Shown here in pieces: positions 31,358 through 42,015 of a DNA stretch of 64,000 nt. A program made the position numbers and the translations under genes. Below the pieces are notes generated by a model. The model was not told the DNA's origin and made no database searches. It saw only the letters and a program-made list of their open reading frames with translations. Source of the stretch: an uncultured Bacteroidales bacterium (lineage in GTDB: Bacteria > Bacteroidota > Bacteroidia > Bacteroidales > P3); NCBI GenBank assembly GCA_900316515.1, contig ONDE01000005.1:62001-126000 (forward strand). Direction: 5' to 3'. Position 1 is the stretch's first letter. The number at the start of each line of letters is the position of its first letter.

Positions 31358-32706
31358 GCCAGTCGTTCGATCATTCTGTCGATGGTCAGTGTCTCCTGTG
31401 TGCCGTCGGTCATGTTCTTCAGTGTCACTGTGCCGTCCTTCATCTCGCTCTCGCCCACGAAGGCCACGAAGGGCACCTGCTTGCGGTTGGCGAAGTCCAT
31501 CTGCTTTTTCATCTTGGCGCTGTCGGGATATATGAGCGTTGAGATGCCTGCGGCGCGCATGCGGGCGGCGATGCCTATGCAGGCGGCCTGCTCGGCGGGA
31601 CCGAAGTTGATGAACATCACGCGGGCTGCCTGCTCCAATCCCTCGGGGAAGGCGTTGAGTTCGGTGAGCACGTCATAGATGCGGTCGGCGCCGAACGATA
31701 TACCGACACCGCTGACGTCGGGCATGCCGAAGATACCGGTGAGGTTGTCGTAACGTCCGCCACCGCAGATGCTGCCTATCTGCACATCCTTGGCCTTCAC
31801 CTCGAAGATGGCGCCTGTATAGTAGTTCAATCCGCGGGCCAATGTGAGGTCGAGCTCCACGTCGCACTTCAGGCCGGCAGCGTTAATATATCCAAAGAGT
31901 TCCTTAAGTTCCTCGGCACCCTTGCGACCCACCTCCACAGCGGTGAACATCTGCTCCAGGGCGGCAATCTTATCCTCGGCGTTGCCGCTGAGCGAGAATA
32001 CGGGGTCGAGGGCTTGTATCTGCGCTGCTGTGAGGCCGCGTTCGGCAAGCTCGCCACGAACATTGTCGAGGCCAATCTTGTCCAGTTTATCGATAGCCAC
32101 GGTGATGTCCACTATCTTCTCCGGTGCGCCAATCATCTCGGCTATGCCGGCCAGCACCTTGCGGTTGTTAATCTTCACGCAGACATTGATGCCCAGTTTG
32201 CCGAACACCATGTCGATCATCTGCACCAGTTCCAGCTCGTTGAGCAGCGAGGTGCTGCCAATCATGTCGGCGTCGCATTGGTAGAACTCGCGGTAGCGTC
32301 CTTTCTGGGGCCGGTCGGCACGCCACACGGGCTGCAGCTGGTAGCGGCGGAAGGGGAACACCACCTGGTCGCGGTGCTGCACCACGAAGCGGGCGAAAGG
32401 CACCGTGAGGTCATAACGCAAGCCGCGGTCGCAAATCTGCGGCGCCACCTTGTGGTAGTCCTGCTGGAAGTCGACGCCCTCCATGAAGTCGCCGCTGTTG
32501 AGTACTTTGAAGAGCAGTTTGTCGCCCTCTTCACCATATTTGCCCATCAGTGTCGAGAGGTTCTCGAGCGACGGAGTCTCTATAGGTTCGAAGGCAAAAG
32601 CGCGGAACACCGAGCGGATGGTGTCGAAAATATAGTTGCGGCGCGCCATCTCTGTGGGCAGAAAATCGCGCGTACCCTTTGGTATTGAGCATTTAACGTT
32701 AGCCAT
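31354..32706 (-). CDS. hisS: Histidyl-tRNA synthetase
   Basis: A 450-residue class II synthetase: [11 protein letters not shown] at the N-terminus (motif region before motif 1), [12 protein letters not shown] (motif 2-adjacent histidine loop), [25 protein letters not shown] (motif 2), [15 protein letters not shown] (HisA motif) and [16 protein letters not shown] (motif 3), then an anticodon-binding domain. I took ATG 32706 ([14 protein letters not shown]) rather than 32736 since it lies behind the promoter at 32725-32732. Confidence 0.96.
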   Translation of the reverse strand: MANVKCSIPKGTRDFLPTEMARRNYIFDTIRSVFRAFAFEPIETPSLENLSTLMGKYGEEGDKLLFKVLNSGDFMEGVDFQQDYHKVAPQICDRGLRYDLTVPFARFVVQHRDQVVFPFRRYQLQPVWRADRPQKGRYREFYQCDADMIGSTSLLNELELVQMIDMVFGKLGINVCVKINNRKVLAGIAEMIGAPEKIVDITVAIDKLDKIGLDNVRGELAERGLTAAQIQALDPVFSLSGNAEDKIAALEQMFTAVEVGRKGAEELKELFGYINAAGLKCDVELDLTLARGLNYYTGAIFEVKAKDVQIGSICGGGRYDNLTGIFGMPDVSGVGISFGADRIYDVLTELNAFPEGLEQAARVMFINFGPAEQAACIGIAARMRAAGISTLIYPDSAKMKKQMDFANRKQVPFVAFVGESEMKDGTVTLKNMTDGTQETLTIDRMIERLA

Positions 32707-32724
32707 AGCGATATGTTTTAAACT

Positions 32725-32732
32725 GCAAAGAT
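32725..32732 (-). promoter_or_regulatory. -7 element of hisS
   Basis: TATCTTTG on the minus strand, 18 nt before the hisS start at 32706. Confidence 0.6.
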
Positions 32733-32798
32733 ACATTTTTTCCCGAAACTGCGCAACATTAAATATATAGAATGTAGCGACGAGTCGTTTTTTTTTCG

Positions 32799-32806
32799 TA
32801 ATTTTG
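32799..32806 (+). promoter_or_regulatory. -7 element of the C25 protease gene
   Basis: TAATTTTG, 20 nt before the ATG at 32827. Confidence 0.55.
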
Positions 32807-32826
32807 CCGCCGAAAAGGGGACCTTT

Positions 32827-35800
32827 ATGCGCCGTACGAGGTGTTACATACTACTGATGCTGTGCTTGTTGCTTCCTGCCATCGCGATAGCGCAGGCAGG
32901 CGACAAGACACTGTTCGAGCTGCAGCGAGGTGCCGACGGCAACTATCGCCTCCATTTCCGCACTGGCGAAATATCTTTTTTTCAAGACCAAGACAACCAA
33001 CTCACCTTGAGCGTCGACGGCATGGCGAACATGGCCCCAGGCAAAGGCCAGCCAGCCCTGCCGCAGACGAGCCGCCTTTTGATCTTGCCGCGTGGTGCCG
33101 AACTGCGCGTTGAGCGTTGGCAGCAATCCGAGTCTGAGTTCCTGTCGCTACCCGATGGCAAAGTGTTGGCACCATGGCAGGGAGCAATGGTGAAAGATGC
33201 CGAGCCGATGACCGTACTTCCAGACAAAGAGGTCTATTCCACCGACAGCTTCATGCGTTGGAGTGACCCAATGGAGATTGAAAAACTTGGTGTTATGGGC
33301 AACCGACAGATATTCCGCATCACCATGCACCCCGTGGCCTACAATCCCGTTGCCCATGAGCTTGCTGTCACTCAGGTTCTTTCCGCCACACTCATCACCA
33401 CAAGTCCCACTTTACCGACATTCGAATCCCAATTTCCGAAGAGATACCTCATCGTGTCGCGCCAACAATTCCGCGAAGGGCTACAACCCTTTGTTCGATG
33501 GAAACAGCAGGAGGGCTACCATGTGGAAGAAATCTATGCCGACACCAACAGGCGTGACAGTGTGAAGGCGCTTATCGACGAGGCCTTTGGCGACGGGCTG
33601 ACAACCCCATGGCCCTGCTATATCCTTATTGTCGGCGATGCCGCACAGATACAAGCCTATACTGGCACCACACGTCCTGCCGGACTTGGTACGCATCCCA
33701 CCGACCTTTACTATGCTGACCACACCGGCGACAACATGCCCGATGCCATCCTTGGCCGCTGGCCGGTGAACGACACTGCCGAGCTGCGCGCCGTGGTCGA
33801 GAAGACGCTGCGCTACGAACGCGGCATTGACCTCGACACCGCAGCACTGCACCGCGCGCTGCTGGTGGCTGGCAAGGAGAGCCAAGACCCTGCCCCCATC
33901 ACCACCAACGGGCAGGTGAACTACCTTAAGCGCGAAATAAAACGCACCGACGCCTCTATCGACACCCTATGCCACTACAACCCCGCTTCAGTAAGCCAGG
34001 GCAGACAGATACTGTCCGAAATCAGAAACGGCGTTGGTCTGCTCAACTACACTGCCCACTGCACCACCTCAGGCTGGAGCAATCCTCCGGTGACCTTCAA
34101 CTCCATCGACACCCTCAGCATGCACCGTCCCACAGTGTTTATCAACAACTGCTGCCAGAGCAACAATTTCACTGGCACCTGCTTCGGCGAGCAACTGTTG
34201 CGCAAGCCGCATAGCGGTGGTGTGGCGGTGATAGGTGCCACCAATTCGACCCTTTGGAACGAGGACTTCTACTGGGCTGTAGGGCCCAAATACCCATTCT
34301 CTCTCGACCCGCAATACGACAGTCTGCGGCCTGGAGCCTTCGACCCTTGGCTCGGCGGCGAGACAAACACCATAGGCCAGATTCTCGTGGCGGGCAACCT
34401 GGCTGTGACTGCCTTTGGATCACCCCATTCTCGCTTCTATTGGGAAATATACTGCCTCTTCGGCGACCCGGCACTGGTGCCGTGGTTCGGCACGCCACAG
34501 ATGGTACAGCTGACGGTGTCCGACACTGTTGCCGTGGGCACCATGGAGCTGCAGGTGAGCGGAACACCGTATGCTACAGTCAGTGCCATGCAAGGTGACG
34601 ACCAGTTAGGTGTGGCCACCATCGGTCAAAACGGCAGTGTACTGCTGCATTTCAGCCGTCCGACAGACAACGCACCCATCCTCTTCACTGCTACCAAGCC
34701 GCGTATGCTCCCTGTTGAGCATACCGCATTGTCGGCAATGCCGCAAGGCAAGGCTGTGGCCTTCACCGATGCCGAACTCGCCAACAGTGCAGCGCGCTTC
34801 ACCCTTGTCAACCTCGGGACCGACACCCTCTTCGGTGTCAGCGTCACTGTGACGGCGGCCGACAGCGGCGCCATGTATGCCTCGTTCACGGCGGCGACAG
34901 CCACTTATGACACCCTGCCGCCACAAGCCAGCCATACGCTGCACATGCCGCTACACATCGACCGTTGGGCACCCTTGCTTGACGCGCAGATATCAGCCGC
35001 TGATGCCAGCGGCGACAGCTGGCACCTGCGTATGAGCACAAACCTCGACGGCACACTGCCGGAGCTCTCGTTCTCGCTTGCCGACAGCGACACCATGCCC
35101 ACCGCCGCTTTGCTATGCGGAGCAAGCTATTTGATAGGTGTCTCGACCATCGGCATATGCGACACCCTTCATGCTTCTGTCTCCACGTTGCCCGACGGCA
35201 CGACCACCGAAGGAGCCGAAGGATGGCTGCCCGTGACCATTGGCGCCAATGCGACGCATCTGCGACTCACCGGTCACATAGCCCATGGCAACTACAATCG
35301 CAACTATGAATACTACCTCAATGTCGGCGGCTGCCGTGACGGTTTCGGCAACGGTCTGCAAGCCTACCCCTGGCAGACTGGCGGCACGCTGCCATGGACT
35401 GTGGACAGCGCTGTGAGCCACACTGGCAGCTACAGCCTGCGCTCGGGAGCCATCGACTACCGCCAGACCTCATCACTGACATTAGACGTCCTGTTACCCT
35501 CGAACGACAGCATCAGTTTCTGGCTGCGCACCTCTACCGAGCAGGACTATGACAAGCTGACCTTCACCATTGATGGCATCAAACGCTTCGACGCTTCGGG
35601 TTCTTTCAACTGGCGGCGCTACGCCTTCCTCATCAGCGCTGGTGCCCACACCCTTTGCTGGCGCTATACGAAAGACGAAAGCACCTCGTCGGGTAGCGAC
35701 TGCGTGTGGCTCGACGATGTAAGGCTGCCCCTGTCTCTATGGGACACTCCCTGCGGGGCAAATGCCAATGACGGCATGTTGGGCATAATCGAACAGTGCC

Positions 35801-36048
35801 ACACAAGCAGTCAGCTACTGCTGTTCCCAAACCCCAGCGACGGCAACATAAAGATAGAAAGCACCCGCGGCAATCCCAACAGCATACGGATAAACGACCT
35901 CTATGGCCGTGTCGTATATGCCGCCGACCTTGGCCGTGCCGCCATGCCTGCAAGCCTCACTCTGCCACTGCCCGATGGCATCTACTTTGTCGAGTTGCAC
36001 ACCGACCTTGGCACTGCACATTCAAAACTGATAATCATCCACCCGTAA
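32827..36048 (+). CDS. Gingipain-like C25 cysteine peptidase, type IX secreted
   Basis: A 1073-residue protein with the order signal peptide (to about 22), propeptide, caspase-like C25 catalytic domain, beta domains and sorting domain. Catalytic residues align with gingipains: His411 in [16 protein letters not shown] and Cys443 in [20 protein letters not shown], followed by [20 protein letters not shown]. Residues about 840-960 ([27 protein letters not shown]) resemble the cleaved-adhesin domain of gingipains. The C-terminus [13 protein letters not shown] and [10 protein letters not shown] is a type IX sorting domain. DUF4271, hemD, rnpA and yidD follow. Arg or Lys specificity cannot be assigned by eye. 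Confidence 0.9.
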   Translation: MRRTRCYILLMLCLLLPAIAIAQAGDKTLFELQRGADGNYRLHFRTGEISFFQDQDNQLTLSVDGMANMAPGKGQPALPQTSRLLILPRGAELRVERWQQSESEFLSLPDGKVLAPWQGAMVKDAEPMTVLPDKEVYSTDSFMRWSDPMEIEKLGVMGNRQIFRITMHPVAYNPVAHELAVTQVLSATLITTSPTLPTFESQFPKRYLIVSRQQFREGLQPFVRWKQQEGYHVEEIYADTNRRDSVKALIDEAFGDGLTTPWPCYILIVGDAAQIQAYTGTTRPAGLGTHPTDLYYADHTGDNMPDAILGRWPVNDTAELRAVVEKTLRYERGIDLDTAALHRALLVAGKESQDPAPITTNGQVNYLKREIKRTDASIDTLCHYNPASVSQGRQILSEIRNGVGLLNYTAHCTTSGWSNPPVTFNSIDTLSMHRPTVFINNCCQSNNFTGTCFGEQLLRKPHSGGVAVIGATNSTLWNEDFYWAVGPKYPFSLDPQYDSLRPGAFDPWLGGETNTIGQILVAGNLAVTAFGSPHSRFYWEIYCLFGDPALVPWFGTPQMVQLTVSDTVAVGTMELQVSGTPYATVSAMQGDDQLGVATIGQNGSVLLHFSRPTDNAPILFTATKPRMLPVEHTALSAMPQGKAVAFTDAELANSAARFTLVNLGTDTLFGVSVTVTAADSGAMYASFTAATATYDTLPPQASHTLHMPLHIDRWAPLLDAQISAADASGDSWHLRMSTNLDGTLPELSFSLADSDTMPTAALLCGASYLIGVSTIGICDTLHASVSTLPDGTTTEGAEGWLPVTIGANATHLRLTGHIAHGNYNRNYEYYLNVGGCRDGFGNGLQAYPWQTGGTLPWTVDSAVSHTGSYSLRSGAIDYRQTSSLTLDVLLPSNDSISFWLRTSTEQDYDKLTFTIDGIKRFDASGSFNWRRYAFLISAGAHTLCWRYTKDESTSSGSDCVWLDDVRLPLSLWDTPCGANANDGMLGIIEQCHTSSQLLLFPNPSDGNIKIESTRGNPNSIRINDLYGRVVYAADLGRAAMPASLTLPLPDGIYFVELHTDLGTAHSKLIIIHP

Positions 36049-36052
36049 TCAA

Positions 36053-36889
36053 ATGCCCACTGCCGACACAACAATAGCACTCCTGCCCTTCTTCCAATGG
36101 GACACCACGACAGCGGACTCCGTATACGAAGTTCATGAAGTTGACCTCGGCATACCGCTCGACTCCATCTTCCCTGCCATAGACAGGCCGGAGCCGCAAA
36201 TGCGCCAGACCTTGTTCACCAACCATGGTATGGCGGTACAGCATGAGCAACCCATCGCACGGCATAACGACGCTGCTCCTGCGTGGGCCTTCGGGCTTCT
36301 GATATTGCTCACGGTACTTACCTTCGTCTACTACAACTCGCGCAAGATACGCTTCAGCGAGTTACTGAAATCCACCATCGACCACCATGCCACCGACCGT
36401 CTTGTGCGTTCATGCAACATGGGTCGTCCATTGACATTGGCTCCCATTGGGTTTCTGCTCACTGCCGTGCTGGCTGTAGTTGGCTACCATGCCGCAATGA
36501 CCCACACCGGCCCAATAGGTTATCTGCTGCTTGCTGCGGGGCTGGCAGTGGGATACATTCTTCGCAACGGAGTAATACGCCTGTTAGGCAACATTTTCGG
36601 CAACCAGGATGCTGTGGCTTCATATACCATCAGCAACTACCTTTACCATCTTGTGCTCACAACAGCCTTGATTCCAACACTTTTCCTCCTTATCTATATG
36701 CCATGGGGCAACGAGATAGTGCTCTACATCATCGTGGCACTTGTAGCGTTGTCGTTCATCATGCGCATATCGCGAGGAATAAAAGTTTTTTTAACATCTT
36801 CACGAGACCACAGTTTCTATCTTTTTTATTATCTTTGCACCGTCGAAATCGTACCGATTTTGATACTTATAAAGCTTTTTATAGAGTAA
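36053..36889 (+). CDS. DUF4271 membrane protein
   Basis: A 278-residue protein with a soluble N-terminal stretch of about 80 residues and then six or so transmembrane helices (AFGLLILLTVLTFVYY, IGFLLTAVLAVVGYH, LVLTTALIPTLFLLIYMP). It matches the DUF4271 family of Bacteroidota, which is regularly next to hemD, as here. Function unknown. It starts 4 bp after the C25 gene stop. A -7 box for the next gene lies inside its 3' end. Confidence 0.75.
   Translation: MPTADTTIALLPFFQWDTTTADSVYEVHEVDLGIPLDSIFPAIDRPEPQMRQTLFTNHGMAVQHEQPIARHNDAAPAWAFGLLILLTVLTFVYYNSRKIRFSELLKSTIDHHATDRLVRSCNMGRPLTLAPIGFLLTAVLAVVGYHAAMTHTGPIGYLLLAAGLAVGYILRNGVIRLLGNIFGNQDAVASYTISNYLYHLVLTTALIPTLFLLIYMPWGNEIVLYIIVALVALSFIMRISRGIKVFLTSSRDHSFYLFYYLCTVEIVPILILIKLFIE
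36830..36837 (+). promoter_or_regulatory. -7 element inside the DUF4271 gene, upstream of hemD
   Basis: TATCTTTG within the last 20 codons of the DUF4271 gene; hemD starts 85 nt on. Confidence 0.4.
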
Positions 36890-36922
36890 TATTCAGATAG
36901 TTGGGATAATATCACACCGAGC

Positions 36923-38071
36923 ATGAAAATCAAGAAAATCCTTATTTCGCAACCGGAACCTGCCGATTTGGAGAAGTCACCATACCGTATTTTGGTCAAC
37001 AAATTAGGCGTCAACCTCACATTTTATAAATTTTTCGAAGTTGTAGGCATCTCGGCAACAGACTTCCGCAAGACACGCATACATATCAATGATTACACTG
37101 CTGTGATATTCAACAGCAAAAACTCTGTCGACCACTTCTTCCGCATGTGGAAGGAACTGCGTGAGAGCGTTAGCGAGGACATGAAATACTTCTGTTCTAC
37201 CGAAGCCATAGCCCTCTACCTACAGAACTACATACAATACCGCAAACGCAAAGTGTTTTACGGGAACCAGTATTTCTCCGAACTGCTGGAAATCCTCAAC
37301 AAGCACCGCGACGAGAAGTTCCTATTCCCCTGCAGCGATGAGAAACAAACCGAGTACACCAAGGCCCTTGACAAAGCAAAATTCAAATACACCAAGGCAC
37401 CTATGTACACCTCGAAGCCGCGCAACCTCACCCAGTTCGACATTGATAGCTTCGATGCCATCGCCCTTTTCTCGCCCATCGGCGTGCGTAGCCTGGTGAA
37501 GAACTTCCCCGACATCAAGGAACACACAAACATCCTGATAGCTGCTTTCGGCACCTCTACCCATGCGGCACTTAAAGAGCACGGCATAAAACTGAGCATA
37601 GCAGCGCCCACCCAGTCGGCACCCTCGATGGCCATGGCGTTGGAAAACTATATCCTTGGCAAAGAGCAGGACAGTGTCATTGCTTCGAAAGGCGAATATA
37701 CCAAGCACGGCATGAAGAACACCATAACCGCCGGCAAGAAGACCAAGCCCGTTATCGCCAATAAGGAGATCTACAAACAGCGTATGGAAGAGAAGAAAGC
37801 TCAGGCCGCTGCCCGCCGTGCCGCCCGTGCCGCCGAGAAGGCACGCCTCGAGGCTGCCGAGAAGGCAAAGGCAGAAGCCGCCGAGAAGGCCAAGAAGGCT
37901 GCCGCCGAAAAGGCCAAGAAGGTGGCTGTGGTGAAACCGGCACCCAAGAGCGCTCCCGCCAAGCCTAAGAAGGTAGCTGCCCCTGCCAAGCCTAAGAAGG
38001 TAGCTGCCACAAAGACCACGAAGCCTGTGGTGGCCAAAGCCAAGAAGAGCACCACCGCCAAGAAAGCGTGA
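36923..38071 (+). CDS. hemD: Uroporphyrinogen-III synthase family protein with Ala/Lys-rich tail
   Basis: A 382-residue protein. Residues 1-252 form a HemD-type domain (KILISQPEPADLEKSPY, INDYTAVIFNSKNSVDHFF, FDAIALFSPIGVRSLVKNF, IAAFGTSTHAAL), the Bacteroidetes variant of the enzyme closing the tetrapyrrole ring. Residues 253-382 are a very basic low-complexity tail made of AAEKAK, AAAEKAKK, KPKKVAAPAK and similar units ending STTAKKA, resembling histone H1 tails. The tail is not needed for HemD chemistry. The stop overlaps the rnpA start (TGATG). Whether the enzyme is still a HemD in vivo is an inference. Confidence 0.8.
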   Translation: MKIKKILISQPEPADLEKSPYRILVNKLGVNLTFYKFFEVVGISATDFRKTRIHINDYTAVIFNSKNSVDHFFRMWKELRESVSEDMKYFCSTEAIALYLQNYIQYRKRKVFYGNQYFSELLEILNKHRDEKFLFPCSDEKQTEYTKALDKAKFKYTKAPMYTSKPRNLTQFDIDSFDAIALFSPIGVRSLVKNFPDIKEHTNILIAAFGTSTHAALKEHGIKLSIAAPTQSAPSMAMALENYILGKEQDSVIASKGEYTKHGMKNTITAGKKTKPVIANKEIYKQRMEEKKAQAAARRAARAAEKARLEAAEKAKAEAAEKAKKAAAEKAKKVAVVKPAPKSAPAKPKKVAAPAKPKKVAATKTTKPVVAKAKKSTTAKKA

Positions 38072-38463
38072 TGAGCCTCACCTTCCGTAAAGAAGAACGA
38101 TTATGCAGCCGTCGGCTGATTGACCAGCTCTATGCAGAGGGTCACCGGCTGATGGCTTTTCCTTATAGTGTGCAGTGGATGCTTCTCCCCGAAGGAGAGG
38201 GCGATGTTCCTGCACAGGTTATGATTGTGGCTCCCAAGCGCAAGTTCCGCCACGCCGTGGATCGCAACCGCGTGCGCCGCCTCACGCGCGAGTGCTATCG
38301 TCTGCGCAAAGACACCCTATACAGCTTCCTGCAGGAGCACAATGTCAGCATCGTTTTTTCGATGGTGTATATCCACAACGAGATAATGCCCTTCGAGCAG
38401 CTCGGCAACAAGATGGACAAGCTGCTGGCGGCCCTCGAGAACGATATAAAGGCTACGCTATGA
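38071..38463 (+). CDS. rnpA: Ribonuclease P protein component
   Basis: A 130-residue basic protein that helps RNase P RNA trim tRNA 5' leaders. [21 protein letters not shown] and the RNR motif in [17 protein letters not shown] are diagnostic. A GTG one codon upstream is possible, but ATG 38071 overlaps the hemD stop in the TGATG arrangement. yidD follows with a 4-bp overlap. Confidence 0.95.
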   Translation: MSLTFRKEERLCSRRLIDQLYAEGHRLMAFPYSVQWMLLPEGEGDVPAQVMIVAPKRKFRHAVDRNRVRRLTRECYRLRKDTLYSFLQEHNVSIVFSMVYIHNEIMPFEQLGNKMDKLLAALENDIKATL

Positions 38464-38684
38464 AGTTCAAGCCTCTCTCGTGGCTCATGCTGGGGCTTAT
38501 AGCTTTCTACCGCACCTGTATCTCGCCCCTCACGCCTCCCGCCTGCCGCTACACTCCCACCTGCTCGCAGTATGCACAGGAAGCAATAAAGAAGTACGGT
38601 CCCTTCAAGGGTGGTTGGCTGGCACTGAAACGCATCCTGCGCTGCCATCCCTGGGGTGGCTCGGGCTACGACCCTGTGCCGTAG
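38460..38684 (+). CDS. yidD: Membrane protein insertion efficiency factor YidD
   Basis: A 74-residue protein with the YidD core: [36 protein letters not shown] and [14 protein letters not shown]. It assists YidC-dependent membrane insertion. Its coupling to rnpA (ATGA overlap) is typical. Confidence 0.96.
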   Translation: MKFKPLSWLMLGLIAFYRTCISPLTPPACRYTPTCSQYAQEAIKKYGPFKGGWLALKRILRCHPWGGSGYDPVP

Positions 38685-38687
38685 TAA

Positions 38688-39329
38688 TCAAAGGATATTC
38701 AGTATTTCGGCGAAATCGCCGACGAGATAGTCGGCCCCCGCAGCGCGGAGGTCGGCGGCACACTGGTTGCCGTAGGTGACGCCGCAGGTACGACAGCCAG
38801 CATTGCGACCCATCATGATGTCGTAGCTGGCATCGCCGACAACGAGGGCCTCCCCGGCGTGGACGCCAAGCTGCTTAAGGATGAGCAGCACGGGTTCGGG
38901 GTGCGGCTTATGGTGCTCAACGTCGTTGGCGCTGACAATCATATTCACATAATCCTCCAACTGAAAGGTGCGCACAAAGCCGTCGAGCGTGGGTCGTCCG
39001 CGACTGCTGCAGATGGCCAGCTGCAAACTTCGTGAATGCATCTCGGTGAGGGTCTCAAGGACGTGCGGGAAGAGGGTGACTACGCCTGGATGGTTGTCTT
39101 CGTCGAAGATGCGGCGGTAGACCTCGGCACAATGCTCGGCGGTGGCGTCGTCGACCGACGACAGGCGGACAAAGCATTCCTTCAGCGGCAAACCAATGAT
39201 TGAGCGGCATTCGGCATCGGTGCGCGGGGGCAGGCCGAGTTCCGCGAGGGTGCGGTGCAGGGTGCTGACGATAAGCGGCTGGGTGTCGGCCAGCGTACCG
39301 TCAAAGTCTAGGATGACGAGCCGTGTCAC
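38688..39329 (-). CDS. HAD superfamily hydrolase (phosphoglycolate-phosphatase-like)
   Basis: A 213-residue HAD protein: motif I ILDFDGTLADTQP (nucleophile Asp and acid/base Asp), motif II ICSSRGR, motif III Lys in HHKPHPEP and motif IV VVGDASYDIMMGRNAG. The alpha-helical cap fits the Gph/PGP subgroup. It overlaps ribE by 4 bp. Substrate not determined; in this position it may serve as a riboflavin-pathway phosphatase, which is only a possibility. Confidence 0.88.
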   Translation of the reverse strand: MTRLVILDFDGTLADTQPLIVSTLHRTLAELGLPPRTDAECRSIIGLPLKECFVRLSSVDDATAEHCAEVYRRIFDEDNHPGVVTLFPHVLETLTEMHSRSLQLAICSSRGRPTLDGFVRTFQLEDYVNMIVSANDVEHHKPHPEPVLLILKQLGVHAGEALVVGDASYDIMMGRNAGCRTCGVTYGNQCAADLRAAGADYLVGDFAEILNIL

Positions 39330-39937
39330 TTCTTTGCGGCGAGGTATTGTTCGAGCAGGCGCTGGACGTACTTGCCAAAAACGTCGAACTCGATGTTCAC
39401 CACCGTGCCGGGCTTGAAATTATGGAAGTTGGTAACCTTGTAGGTATAGGGGATGATTGCCACGCTGAACATACCAGGCTCGCTGTCCACCACCGTCAGA
39501 CTCACGCCGTTGATGCTTATCGAGCCTTTGGGAACGGTGATGCTGGGGGCGTTCTTCTGGTCGTACTCGAAGTAGAAGCGCCAGCTGCCGTTGTCGTCGA
39601 CCACCTTGGTGCAGGTGGCTGTCTGGTCGACATGACCCTGCACGATATGTCCGTCGAAGCGGCCGTCCATACGCATTGAGCGCTCCACGTTGACCTCCGT
39701 GCCCACCTGCCAGGTGCCCAGGTTGGTCTTGAGCATTGTCTCGTCCATAGCGGTGACGACGTACTGCTTCTTTTCTTTGTCGACTTTCACCACCGTCAGG
39801 CAGCAGCCGTCATGCGCCATACTCTGGTCGATGGCCAGCTCGTCGCCGAACGGCACCTCGAGGGTGAAGTGGTAGTTGGTGTTCTCTTTCTCTATCTTGA
39901 CGACCTTGGCCGTCATTTCAATTATACCTGTAAACAT
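39326..39937 (-). CDS. ribE: Riboflavin synthase alpha chain
   Basis: A 203-residue protein made of two tandem lumazine-binding domains: MFTGIIEMTAKVVKIE with AHDGCCLTVV in the first, and DGHIVQGHVDQTATC with SINGVSLTVVD in the second. It dismutates two lumazines into riboflavin. Downstream the HAD phosphatase overlaps by 4 bp; the DPP IV-like gene ends 1 bp upstream. Confidence 0.97.
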   Translation of the reverse strand: MFTGIIEMTAKVVKIEKENTNYHFTLEVPFGDELAIDQSMAHDGCCLTVVKVDKEKKQYVVTAMDETMLKTNLGTWQVGTEVNVERSMRMDGRFDGHIVQGHVDQTATCTKVVDDNGSWRFYFEYDQKNAPSITVPKGSISINGVSLTVVDSEPGMFSVAIIPYTYKVTNFHNFKPGTVVNIEFDVFGKYVQRLLEQYLAAKK

Positions 39938-39938
39938 A

Positions 39939-41936
39939 CTATTTCAGGAAGGTTTCGTAATAATCAAACATCTTGTAGTATAGGTGATTGCGCTCGCGAC
40001 CACGGACGTTGTGCTCGTGGTGGGGGTACATGAAATAGTCCACCTGCTTGAGGTTGTTGATGCAACGCTCGATGAACTCGGTGCTGTGCTGCGGAACCAC
40101 GGTATTGTCTTCGGCGCCCTGGATAACCAGCAGGCGGCCTTCGAGGTTCTTGGCTTTGCCAAGCAGGCTGGCCTTCTCGTAGCCCTCGGGGTTCTCCTGC
40201 GGGGTGTCCATATAGCGCTCGCCATACATGATTTCGTACCATTTCCAGTCGATGACGGGGCCACCGGCGCAGCCCACCTTGAACACCTCGGGGTGTGCCA
40301 GCTTCATAGTGATGGTCATGAAGCCACCGAAGCTCCAACCCTCGACACCCATGCGGTTCTCATCCACGTAAGGCAGGCTCTTGAGGAACTTGACGCCCTC
40401 CATCTGGTCGGCCATTTCAATCTCGCCGAGGCGGCGGTGCGTGCAGCTCTCGAACTCGAAGCCGCGGTTGTCGGTGCCACGGTTGTCGACGGTGAAGACC
40501 ACATAGCCCTGCTGGGCGAGGAAGAGGAAGTAGAGGTTGCCGCCACCGAGCCAGCTATCGGTCACCAGCTGCGAGTGTGGGCCGCCATAGACATACACCA
40601 GCGTGGGATATTTCCCACCTGCCTTCATGTTCGGAGGCGTAATGAGGCGGTAGTATAGGTCGGTCTTGCCGTCGGCAGCCTTGATGGTGCCGAGCTTCAC
40701 CTCGGGCATGGCGTAGTCCTTCATGGGGTTCTCGGCGGTGTAGAAGGTATGGATGACGTTCTTGTGCTTGAGGTCACGCAAGTCGGCACGAGCCGGCACA
40801 TCGACACTGCTCCACACATCGACCCACATCGTACCGTTCTCGTTGAGGGCAATACTGTGGGTACCATGCAGGCCGTTCTCCTGCATGGTGAGGCATTCCA
40901 TAGTGCCTTTCTTCAGGTTCACGCGGTAGGCATCGCGGCCGGCGAGGTTGTCCTTGTTGGCATAGATAAAGATATTCTCGCCTTTCTTGTCGAACTGGAT
41001 GAAGCCCTCGACCTCATACTCACCCTTGGTCACCTGCTTGACGAGGGTGCCGTCGAGGTTATAAAGATACAGGTGCTTGTAGCCATCGCGCATCGAAAAC
41101 CAGAGGAACTGGTCACCCTTGGGGGTGAAAATCATGGGGTCGCAAGGCTCAACATAGCGGGGGTTGGTCTCCTCGAAGAGCACCTTCATAAAGTTGCCCG
41201 TGGCCGCGTCGTATTGCTCGAGCCACATGTGGTTCTGCTCGCGATTGATTTTGGCGATGAAGAGATACTTCTCGTCGGGACTCCAAGCGATATTGGTGAG
41301 GTACATCTCGCGTTCATGCACCGTGGTGTCGCGGCAGGTGTTGAGGTACACCAGTTTCTTGGCAGCGCAGTCCCACACGCCGACGGTCACCTCGTGGCTC
41401 TTCATGCCGGCCATAGGGTACTTGATAGGCATGGGCTCGGTCTCGCGGGCTTTGGTGTTCACCAGCGGATAGTCCTGCACCATGCTCTGGTCCATGCGGT
41501 AGAAGGCCAGACGGCTGCCCTTGGGCGACCAGAAGAGGCCGCCGTCGATGCCGAACTCGTTGCGGTGGACGCTCTCGCCGAGGACGATGTTATATCCGTC
41601 GCCACGCTCCACGAGTGTGCTGTCGACATAGAGGTTGCCCTCCTTCAGTTCTACGCGTTCCTCAAGTTTGGGGTTGTTGTTCTTCGGCTTGCGCCATTCC
41701 TGCTGCTCGTCGGTGAGCTTGAACTCCTTCTTGCCGTCGAAGGCATAGAAGCCCTTGTCCTCGCCGCCCTTGTAGTAGGTGACGGTCTTGCCGTCGGGCG
41801 CGAAGATGAAGCTCATCATCTCGCGCTGTGGGTAAAGGCTGCGGTCCATCAGCTGGTCCCACTGCAGGAGTTTCTCCTGCGCCATCATCGTTGCGGCGCA
41901 CAGCACCGCCGCCAATGTCAGTAAAATCTTTCTCAT
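39939..41936 (-). CDS. Dipeptidyl peptidase IV-like S9 peptidase
   Basis: A 665-residue protein with a signal peptide (LLTLAAVLCAATMMAQ), a beta-propeller N-terminal domain with GGLFWSPKGSRLAFYRMDQ, and a prolyl-oligopeptidase catalytic domain. The triad is Ser in VEGWSFGGFMT, Asp in QGAEDNTVVPQ and His in HHEHNVRG. VYVYGGPHSQLV is the usual strand before the oxyanion site. It should release dipeptides in the periplasm, consistent with a peptide-consuming lifestyle. ribE and the HAD gene follow in the same direction. Confidence 0.94.
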   Translation of the reverse strand: MRKILLTLAAVLCAATMMAQEKLLQWDQLMDRSLYPQREMMSFIFAPDGKTVTYYKGGEDKGFYAFDGKKEFKLTDEQQEWRKPKNNNPKLEERVELKEGNLYVDSTLVERGDGYNIVLGESVHRNEFGIDGGLFWSPKGSRLAFYRMDQSMVQDYPLVNTKARETEPMPIKYPMAGMKSHEVTVGVWDCAAKKLVYLNTCRDTTVHEREMYLTNIAWSPDEKYLFIAKINREQNHMWLEQYDAATGNFMKVLFEETNPRYVEPCDPMIFTPKGDQFLWFSMRDGYKHLYLYNLDGTLVKQVTKGEYEVEGFIQFDKKGENIFIYANKDNLAGRDAYRVNLKKGTMECLTMQENGLHGTHSIALNENGTMWVDVWSSVDVPARADLRDLKHKNVIHTFYTAENPMKDYAMPEVKLGTIKAADGKTDLYYRLITPPNMKAGGKYPTLVYVYGGPHSQLVTDSWLGGGNLYFLFLAQQGYVVFTVDNRGTDNRGFEFESCTHRRLGEIEMADQMEGVKFLKSLPYVDENRMGVEGWSFGGFMTITMKLAHPEVFKVGCAGGPVIDWKWYEIMYGERYMDTPQENPEGYEKASLLGKAKNLEGRLLVIQGAEDNTVVPQHSTEFIERCINNLKQVDYFMYPHHEHNVRGRERNHLYYKMFDYYETFLK

Positions 41937-41960
41937 ATCTCTGTCTATCTTGTTTCTTTT

Positions 41961-41997
41961 TCTCCTGCTTCGCGAAATCTTGTAAATCTTGTAAATT
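41961..41997. repeat. Inverted repeat, left of the GxxExxY gene
   Basis: Reverse complement matches 42409-42455 with a few substitutions and a 10-nt gap. Confidence 0.8.
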
Positions 41998-42015
41998 ATT
42001 TGCTACGCAGGTCTT

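Noticed and set aside
40749..41924. 391-codon frame antisense to the DPP IV-like gene
   Set aside because: Shadow frame; no recognisable domain, and the opposite strand has a complete catalytic triad.
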